Assembly (NCBI GenBank): GCA_013330315.1
Contig: DUIO01000077.1
Span: 1,580 to 10,262 of the forward strand
From: Methanosarcina sp.
GTDB lineage: Archaea; Halobacteriota; Methanosarcinia; Methanosarcinales; Methanosarcinaceae
Reading direction: 5' to 3'
Length of the DNA: 8,683 bases
The first letter of the stretch is position 1; each line of letters begins with the position of its first letter. Below are positions 5,452 to 8,683 of this stretch, piece after piece. The position numbers and the translations under genes were made by a program. Below the pieces are notes generated by a model. That model was not told the origin of the DNA. It worked only from the letters and a program-made list of their open reading frames with translations, and did not search any database.

Positions 5452-6351
5452 ATGGACAGAATTATTTCCGTAGTAGGGCATACTGCCCTTGATTATATTG
5501 TAGATGTTGAAAATATCGCAGGAAAAAACGAATCTTCCCCTGTAATTGATTATGAAGAATATCCGGGAGGAGGGGCTGCAAATATTGCAGTTGCCATTGC
5601 AAAGCTGGGAGGAAAAAGCCAGCTTATATCCCCTGTCGGTACGGATTTTTCAAGCTCGGGATATGAAAAGCTTCTTAATGAGGCACATATTGACCTCTCC
5701 AGACTCTATAAAATAGAAGACCGAAAAATTTCCAAAGCTTTTATCTTTACGGACAGGGAAGATAACCAGACAACATACTTTTATTGGGGCGCATCCTCAA
5801 AATTCAAAGAGCTCGACCCTGAACCTGCGGATTTTGTCCATCTCGCAACCGCAGATTGCGTATACAATGCAAAGATTGCGCAGATTGCCAGTTTTGTATC
5901 CTTTGACCCCGGGCAGGATCTGGTAACCTATTCAAAAGAAAATCTCGAAACAATTCTTGCCCATACTGATATCCTTTTTGCGAACAGGCATGAAATCAAG
6001 CGGGTCTCAGAGATGACGGGAAAGAGCTTTTCCGAACTCAGGTCTATGATTGATGTTATTGTCATTACTTACGATGCTGAAGGCAGCAGAATCTATAAAG
6101 ATAATGAAGAATGGGCAATACCTGTAGTTTCCGTAAAAGCCATGGACCCTACTGGAGCTGGAGATGCTTACAGGGCAGGTTTTCTACTGGCATACACAAG
6201 AGGTTATTTCCTTGAAACCTGCGGAAAAATAGGCTCTACAGTAGCCTCTTTTGCTGTACAGACTAGAGGATGTCAGACCAGCCTTCCGACATGGGAAGAA
6301 ATGAAATCCCGCTATGAAGCTAATTTTGGAAAGCTGGAGGCAGAAATCTGA
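5452..6351 (+). CDS. PfkB-family carbohydrate or nucleoside kinase
   Basis: A 299-residue ATP-dependent kinase of the PfkB/ribokinase family. The substrate-side motif PGGGAANIAVAIAKLGG spans 38-54. The N-R-H-E motif (178-181) helps coordinate Mg-ATP. VITYDAEGS (204-212) and the anion-hole signature DPTGAGDAYRAGF (232-244), with catalytic base D238, complete the active site. Length and motif order are normal. The sequence cannot fix the substrate: archaeal relatives include nucleoside kinases such as the broad-specificity enzyme of M. jannaschii, and also ribokinase and sugar kinases. GAGG at 5441-5444 lies 7 nt before the ATG. The leader contains a palindromic hairpin, and a TCCTC stretch could pair with the Shine-Dalgarno. 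It is followed 134 nt later by dph6, which has its own TATA boxes, so it is likely monocistronic. Confidence 0.9.
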   Translation: MDRIISVVGHTALDYIVDVENIAGKNESSPVIDYEEYPGGGAANIAVAIAKLGGKSQLISPVGTDFSSSGYEKLLNEAHIDLSRLYKIEDRKISKAFIFTDREDNQTTYFYWGASSKFKELDPEPADFVHLATADCVYNAKIAQIASFVSFDPGQDLVTYSKENLETILAHTDILFANRHEIKRVSEMTGKSFSELRSMIDVIVITYDAEGSRIYKDNEEWAIPVVSVKAMDPTGAGDAYRAGFLLAYTRGYFLETCGKIGSTVASFAVQTRGCQTSLPTWEEMKSRYEANFGKLEAEI

Positions 6352-6396
6352 GTTTGTGAAAAGTTTGAAGGAAAACGGCTGCTGAAAAGGGAAAAA

Positions 6397-6430
6397 CATA
6401 TAAAATATTATAATGATCCACGACTTATAA
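6397..6430 (+). promoter_or_regulatory. TATA boxes of dph6
   Basis: CATATAAAATAT at 6397-6408 is a strong TATA box with a predicted start near 6428. A second box, TTATAA at 6425-6430, predicts a start near 6452. Either gives a leader of 35-60 nt. Confidence 0.5.
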
Positions 6431-6485
6431 TCTCAAACTATAACCTGGAAGTAAGAAAAATAGATTTTTTTGGAAAAGGATGCAG

Positions 6486-7157
6486 ATGAAACTCGCAGCA
6501 CTGATTTCTGGCGGCAAGGACTCGGTCTTTGCCATCCATAAAGCCCTGGAAGAAGGGCATGAGGTTACCCACCTCATCAATATTATTCCCGCAAGGGATG
6601 ACTCCTATATGTACCACTCAATTAACCTCCACATGGTAGAACTTATCTCTGCCGCCAGTGAAATCCCGCTGATCCAGCAAGAGTCCAGCGGAATCAAAGA
6701 ACTCGAGCTGGACGACCTTACCCTTGCCCTGAAGAAAGTGAATGTGGATGGAGTATCAGTAGGCGCCATTGAGTCACAATACCAGGCAAGCAGGGTGCAG
6801 AAGATCTGCGATTCCCTCGGGCTGAAAATGTATGCTCCTCTCTGGCACAAAGACTCTGAAGAACTCCTGAGTGAGATGGCAAAAGTCCTCGATATAAGAA
6901 TTGTGAGAGTTGCAGCCGAGGGTCTTGACAGATCATGGCTTGGACGTCCTATTAATGTGAATTCGATTGAAAACCTCAAAGCCCTGAACCGTAGGTATAT
7001 GGTCCATATGGCAGGCGAAGGAGGAGAATATGAGACTGTGGTCCTTGACGCTCCTTTTTTCAAAAAGCGTATAGAAATTGTGAAAAGTGAAGTAGAATGG
7101 GAAGGCGATACCGGCTCTTTCAAGATCCTTGATGCAAGACTGGTTGATAAAAACTGA
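6486..7157 (+). CDS. dph6: Diphthine-ammonia ligase (Dph6)
   Basis: A 223-residue ATP-pyrophosphatase-fold enzyme that amidates diphthine on elongation factor 2 with ATP and ammonium, the last step to diphthamide. The P-loop SGGKDS is at 8-13. GAIESQYQASRV (93-104), PLWHKD (118-123), GLDRSWLGR (146-154) and the hallmark GEGGEYETVVLDAPFF (177-192) match the Dph6/MJ0570-type family. Length is normal for the stand-alone archaeal form, which lacks the extra C-terminal domains of yeast Dph6. I place the start at the second ATG (6486), giving MKLAALISGGKDS as in relatives, with AAGGATG as its Shine-Dalgarno; the ATG at 6480 lies inside that site. DphB is encoded in the same window, so two of the pathway enzymes cluster. 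Annotation as a generic adenine nucleotide alpha hydrolase is the usual alternative name. Confidence 0.93.
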   Translation: MKLAALISGGKDSVFAIHKALEEGHEVTHLINIIPARDDSYMYHSINLHMVELISAASEIPLIQQESSGIKELELDDLTLALKKVNVDGVSVGAIESQYQASRVQKICDSLGLKMYAPLWHKDSEELLSEMAKVLDIRIVRVAAEGLDRSWLGRPINVNSIENLKALNRRYMVHMAGEGGEYETVVLDAPFFKKRIEIVKSEVEWEGDTGSFKILDARLVDKN

Positions 7158-7165
7158 TCTCTATA

Positions 7166-7212
7166 AAAACCAGCTTCTAAAAACTGACCTGAAAACTGGC
7201 TTCTAAAAATTG
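7166..7212. repeat. 26-nt period direct repeat after dph6
   Basis: AAAAC-nn-GCTTCTAAAAA occurs at 7166-7183 and 7192-7209, a strict 26-nt period, with CTG or TTG following each copy. A related AAAAACTGA(T/C)CT word occurs at 7149-7160, overlapping the dph6 stop, and again at 7179-7190. It is likely local duplication in the 3' UTR. Confidence 0.5.
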
Positions 7213-7247
7213 GTTTCCAATCAAACCGGTTATCCGTAACTGTCAGA

Positions 7248-7325
7248 AGGCTAAAAGTAGACCTGATTCTATACTCGGAATGCGTGATCTTACCAATCCT
7301 TAACTGATCTTATAATTTTTAGCCT
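7248..7325. repeat. Long-range inverted repeat in the dph6 3' region
   Basis: AGGCTAAAA (7248-7256) and TTTTAGCCT (7317-7325) are perfect inverted copies of 9 nt enclosing 60 nt, for a total of 78 nt. That is close to the size of the two RNA candidates further on, but no TATA box lies about 31 nt upstream. GATCTTA is repeated inside. It may be a 3' UTR structure or a decayed third member. Confidence 0.45.
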
Positions 7326-7357
7326 GCCTTAAAGACATTTTTGGTCTGAAATTAGTC

Positions 7358-7396
7358 GAAAATCCTGTACAAAACAGGAAAATTTTCACTTTTTAA
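7358..7396 (+). terminator. Hairpin with T-run, possible dph6 transcript end
   Basis: CCTGT (7364-7368) pairs with ACAGG (7374-7378) over a 5-nt loop. GAAAAT (7358-7363) pairs with ATTTTC (7382-7387) with a 3-nt bulge. Then comes a T5 run at 7391-7395. It is 200 nt past the dph6 stop, so it implies a long 3' UTR or a separate transcript. Confidence 0.45.
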
Positions 7397-7440
7397 TCAG
7401 ACATGACTACTTGAATCCTTTTACGCTTCAATTGCATTAA

Positions 7441-7453
7441 TTTTATATATATG
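7441..7453 (+). promoter_or_regulatory. TATA box of RNA candidate 1
   Basis: TTTTATATATATG begins 31 nt before the first G of the inverted repeat at 7472, the normal archaeal TATA-to-start distance. Transcription should begin at or next to that G. Confidence 0.6.
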
Positions 7454-7471
7454 AAACCATACTATTCACTT

Positions 7472-7550
7472 GGCGTCTGAGATCCTGAGTTCTATACGAA
7501 GAACCTTCTCCAGATGTTTCTCGAATTGTATTTTTCTTTGATCAGACGCC
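7472..7550 (+). ncRNA. Small structured RNA candidate 1 (79 nt)
   Basis: GGCGTCTGA (7472-7480) pairs perfectly with TCAGACGCC (7542-7550), closing a 61-nt interior. A two-nucleotide bulge lets TC (7483-7484) pair with GA (7540-7541), lengthening the stem. Inside, GTTCT (7489-7493) and AGAAC (7500-7504) form a hairpin with a 6-nt loop. It starts at the position expected from the TATA box at 7441 and is followed by a very long T-rich tract. It does not fold as a tRNA and has no C/D-box pattern. I do not recognise a family. A tiny miniature inverted-repeat element is the alternative, but no target-site duplication is visible. Confidence 0.5.
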
Positions 7551-7564
7551 TGTTAGTGCCACAT

Positions 7565-7680
7565 TCTTTTGTTTTTATTTTTTTTCTTTTATTTTTTACT
7601 TTTTTAAATACTATTTTTAATTTTTTTACTTTTTTCTTTTATTTATCTGTTAGTTTCTTGCTTAATTATTTCCATTTATC
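7565..7680 (+). terminator. Long T-rich tract ending RNA candidate 1
   Basis: At least eight separate runs of five or more T occur within 115 nt on the plus strand, including T8 at 7578-7585. Poly(T) is a sufficient termination signal for archaeal RNA polymerase, so this tract should stop transcripts leaving 7550. Confidence 0.55.
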
Positions 7681-7704
7681 TCTTATATTCACCACTTCTC
7701 CTGC

Positions 7705-7730
7705 CTGATATCTTAGTATTTAAATATCAG
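7705..7730. repeat. Inverted repeat CTGATAT/ATATCAG
   Basis: CTGATAT (7705-7711) and ATATCAG (7724-7730) are perfect inverted copies with a 12-nt AT-rich spacer. They lie between the T-rich tract and the second RNA promoter and could be a regulator site or a short hairpin. Confidence 0.4.
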
Positions 7731-7775
7731 AATAAGGCAATACAAAACGTTCTTAAAACTAGCAATATACCTCAA

Positions 7776-7787
7776 TTTTTATATATT
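7776..7787 (+). promoter_or_regulatory. TATA box of RNA candidate 2
   Basis: TTTTTATATATT contains TTTTATATAT beginning at 7777, exactly 31 nt before the G that opens the inverted repeat at 7808. Spacing is the same as for candidate 1, and CTCAATT just upstream resembles TTCAATT upstream of candidate 1. Confidence 0.6.
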
Positions 7788-7807
7788 ATTGAATATATTA
7801 CATTGAA

Positions 7808-7897
7808 GGGCATCTGAAAAGAAAAATCTTTTCTTACTGTAAATCTCAGTCAACTCTTTTACCCCCATATCCCCCCACTCCCAATACTCAGATGCCC
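7808..7897 (+). ncRNA. Small structured RNA candidate 2 (90 nt), C-rich loop
   Basis: GGGCATCTGA (7808-7817) pairs perfectly with TCAGATGCCC (7888-7897). Next to it, GAAAAGA (7816-7822) and TCTTTTC (7827-7833) form a 7-bp hairpin with an AAAA loop, overlapping the closing helix by two bases. The rest of the interior is pyrimidine-rich, with C5 at 7862-7866 and C6 at 7871-7876 and almost no G, so it should be single-stranded and able to pair with G-rich targets such as ribosome-binding sites (inference). The closing helix is homologous to that of candidate 1. No known RNA family is recognised. Confidence 0.5.
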
Positions 7898-7908
7898 TAT
7901 CCCCAACA

Positions 7909-7933
7909 GAGACTTCAATTTTTTGGTTGTCTC
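7909..7933 (+). terminator. Hairpin with internal T-run after RNA candidate 2
   Basis: GAGAC (7909-7913) pairs with GTCTC (7929-7933), with CAA/TTG (7916-7918, 7923-7925) able to pair inside. T6 at 7919-7924 lies in the loop region. It would release candidate 2 about 25 nt past its closing helix. Confidence 0.35.
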
Positions 7934-8040
7934 ATTCCTTTACGAATCTTATCCCTTTACTCTCATGCCCTTTACAAATTCTCAGTTTCTTTATTATTTT
8001 TTCAGTCCCTATCAATCCCTTTATTATTCTTTGGTTAAAC
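7934..8040. other. Pyrimidine-rich spacer with CCCTTTA repeats
   Basis: CCCTTTA occurs three times (around 7951, 7968 and 8018), plus one CCTTTA, and TTTATTATT occurs twice. The strand bias is striking (C and T on plus), but I see no ORF with a ribosome-binding site. Confidence 0.4.
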
Positions 8041-8045
8041 TCACA

Positions 8046-8060
8046 GAAACCTTCGGTTTC
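8046..8060. terminator. Compact hairpin downstream of purE
   Basis: GAAACC (8046-8051) and GGTTTC (8055-8060) are perfect inverted copies with a 3-nt loop. It may be the last 3' element of purE transcripts on the minus strand, 155 nt past the stop. There is no long T-run directly after it. Confidence 0.3.
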
Positions 8061-8080
8061 CTGGATTCTAATTCAAAATA

Positions 8081-8160
8081 GATAAAAAATAGGAGGGAAA
8101 ATGTAAAAATATGGAAGAAAATATAAAAAGATGATAAATAATGTAAAAATATGAGAAAAA
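8081..8160. repeat. Four-copy 20-bp tandem repeat
   Basis: Units start at 8081, 8101, 8121 and 8141. Each has a core like ATGTAAAAATATG followed by a purine-rich 7-mer. The cores at 8101-8113 and 8141-8153 are identical; the other two differ at a few positions. On the minus strand each unit presents a T5 or T6 run, so the array forms a row of termination signals after purE. It may be simple slippage. Confidence 0.7.
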
Positions 8161-8216
8161 ATTTTGGGAATTTAATTGCCCGAATTAACAAATTAAAAAC
8201 TGAACGCCCAGCCTTT

Positions 8217-8612
8217 TCAGGGATTTTCAATTAAATCCAGAATTCTCAGGGCAAGGTATGCTCCATTTGCTCCGTTGTCTATCCCTACACTTCCCACAGG
8301 TACGCCCGGAGGCATCTGGGCTATTGAGAGGAGGGCATCAAGCCCGCCAAGTTTTGCGCTTACAGGTACGCCTATTACGGGTTTTTTCGTTTTGGAAGCG
8401 ACAACTCCTGGAAGGGCTGCCGATAAACCTGCTATTGTAATAAAGACCTTTGCGTCCGTATGCGAAATATAGCTGTCAAGTTCGTCAGGGTTCCTGTGGG
8501 CAGAGATGACCATCACTTCATAAGTGTATTTGGTCTTTTCAATTACGGAAACTGCACGGTTGGCTATTGCCCTGTCGGACTCAGAGCCCATAATCAGTGA
8601 AATGTCGACCAT
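8217..8612 (-). CDS. purE: PurE-type AIR carboxylase / N5-CAIR mutase
   Basis: A 131-residue PurE-fold protein that makes carboxyaminoimidazole ribonucleotide in de novo purine synthesis. GSESD (9-13) and SAHRNPDEL (37-45), with catalytic H39 and phosphate-binding R40, match the nucleotide-binding loops. AGLSAALPG (61-69) corresponds to AGGAAHLPG of bacterial PurE, with the usual histidine replaced by alanine. [23 protein letters not shown] spans 81-103 (read as GVPVSAK then [16 protein letters not shown]). It is about 30 residues shorter than typical bacterial class I PurE. The AHR motif favours the class I mutase over the AHK of class II carboxylase, but with the altered loop I leave the substrate open. 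No purK is in the window. GGAG (8619-8622) sets the start. A gene ending 21 nt upstream may share its operon. Confidence 0.9.
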   Translation of the reverse strand: MVDISLIMGSESDRAIANRAVSVIEKTKYTYEVMVISAHRNPDELDSYISHTDAKVFITIAGLSAALPGVVASKTKKPVIGVPVSAKLGGLDALLSIAQMPPGVPVGSVGIDNGANGAYLALRILDLIENP

Positions 8613-8633
8613 TTTTCGCTCCTTTGAGGCAAG

Positions 8634-8683
8634 TCAGGGCAGGTTTCCCTTTCCGCTTAGCTCGTTCTGGCGTTCGATACTCA
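8634..8683 (-). CDS. Possible C-terminal end of an upstream gene (partial)
   Basis: One minus-strand frame is open from the window edge to TGA at 8636-8634, encoding 15 residues (SIERQNELSGKGNLP). It ends 21 nt before the purE start and just upstream of the purE Shine-Dalgarno, as expected for an operon partner. A second frame is also open from the edge but would overlap the purE start by about 30 nt. With so few codons the product cannot be named. Confidence 0.25.
   Translation of the reverse strand, partial: SIERQNELSGKGNLP

Noticed and set aside
6605..7123. A 172-codon Ser/Arg-rich ORF opposite dph6
   Set aside because: Shadow of dph6 codon usage; the plus-strand protein has all its motifs.
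7472..7550. tRNA gene at the first inverted repeat
   Set aside because: A 7-bp acceptor could be drawn, but no T-arm adjacent to the 3' strand, no D-arm and no plausible anticodon arm form.
7514..7708. A 64-codon plus-strand ORF rich in Phe and Leu that looks like a membrane protein
   Set aside because: It is a translation of the T-rich tract, has no ribosome-binding site and starts inside RNA candidate 1. The composition alone explains the hydrophobicity.
7158..8216. CRISPR array or insertion sequence
   Set aside because: Repeats are short, of several unrelated periods and not separated by unique spacers of equal length. There is no transposase fragment and no target-site duplication around the inverted repeats.
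8024..8230. A 68-codon minus-strand ORF overlapping the end of purE
   Set aside because: It covers the AT-rich tandem repeat and 3' region of purE, is made mostly of Phe, Ile, Leu and Ser, and has no Shine-Dalgarno.

Overview
The window looks like a piece of a methanogenic archaeon chromosome, most likely Methanosarcina or a close relative. I recognise this from protein content alone, without a database search: two archaeal diphthamide enzymes (DphB and Dph6), the archaeal families DUF357 and DUF555/UPF0212, a compact CxxC thioredoxin beside an NADPH-type thioredoxin reductase, AT-rich intergenic DNA with TATA boxes instead of bacterial -35/-10 promoters, and Shine-Dalgarno sites of the GGAGGTGATC type.

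Layout. Positions 1-512 are non-coding, with a strong hairpin at 333-370. A degenerate receiver-domain protein (513-1025, minus) and a small winged-helix protein (1271-1552, plus) diverge from a shared promoter region. A thioredoxin and thioredoxin reductase pair (3147 to 1933, minus) looks like a two-gene operon. It diverges from dphB (3312-4112, plus), which is followed by a DUF357 gene (4186-4467), a DUF555 gene (4762-5151), a PfkB-family kinase (5452-6351) and dph6 (6486-7157), all plus strand and mostly with their own TATA boxes. About 1.06 kb without a convincing protein gene follows (7158-8216), then purE (8217-8612, minus) and perhaps the last 15 codons of a gene upstream of it.

How the genes work together. 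DphB methylates the modified histidine of elongation factor 2 and Dph6 performs the final amidation, so two steps of diphthamide synthesis lie within 4 kb. Thioredoxin and its reductase form a complete NADPH-to-disulfide relay. PurE belongs to de novo purine synthesis. Roles of DUF357, DUF555, the kinase substrate and the two regulators are not known from the sequence.

Most interesting region. The gap at 7158-8216 contains two apparent small RNA genes. Each has a TTTTATATAT box 31 nt before a GG, and the GG opens a perfect inverted repeat of 9 or 10 bp that closes 79 or 90 nt later. The two closing helices are related, differing at one pair by a compensatory G-C to A-T change. I do not recognise either as a known RNA. 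Other unexplained structures are an inverted repeat framing the TATA box of the DUF555 gene, a structured stretch with a 31-codon ORF after DUF555, and a four-copy 20-bp tandem repeat downstream of purE.
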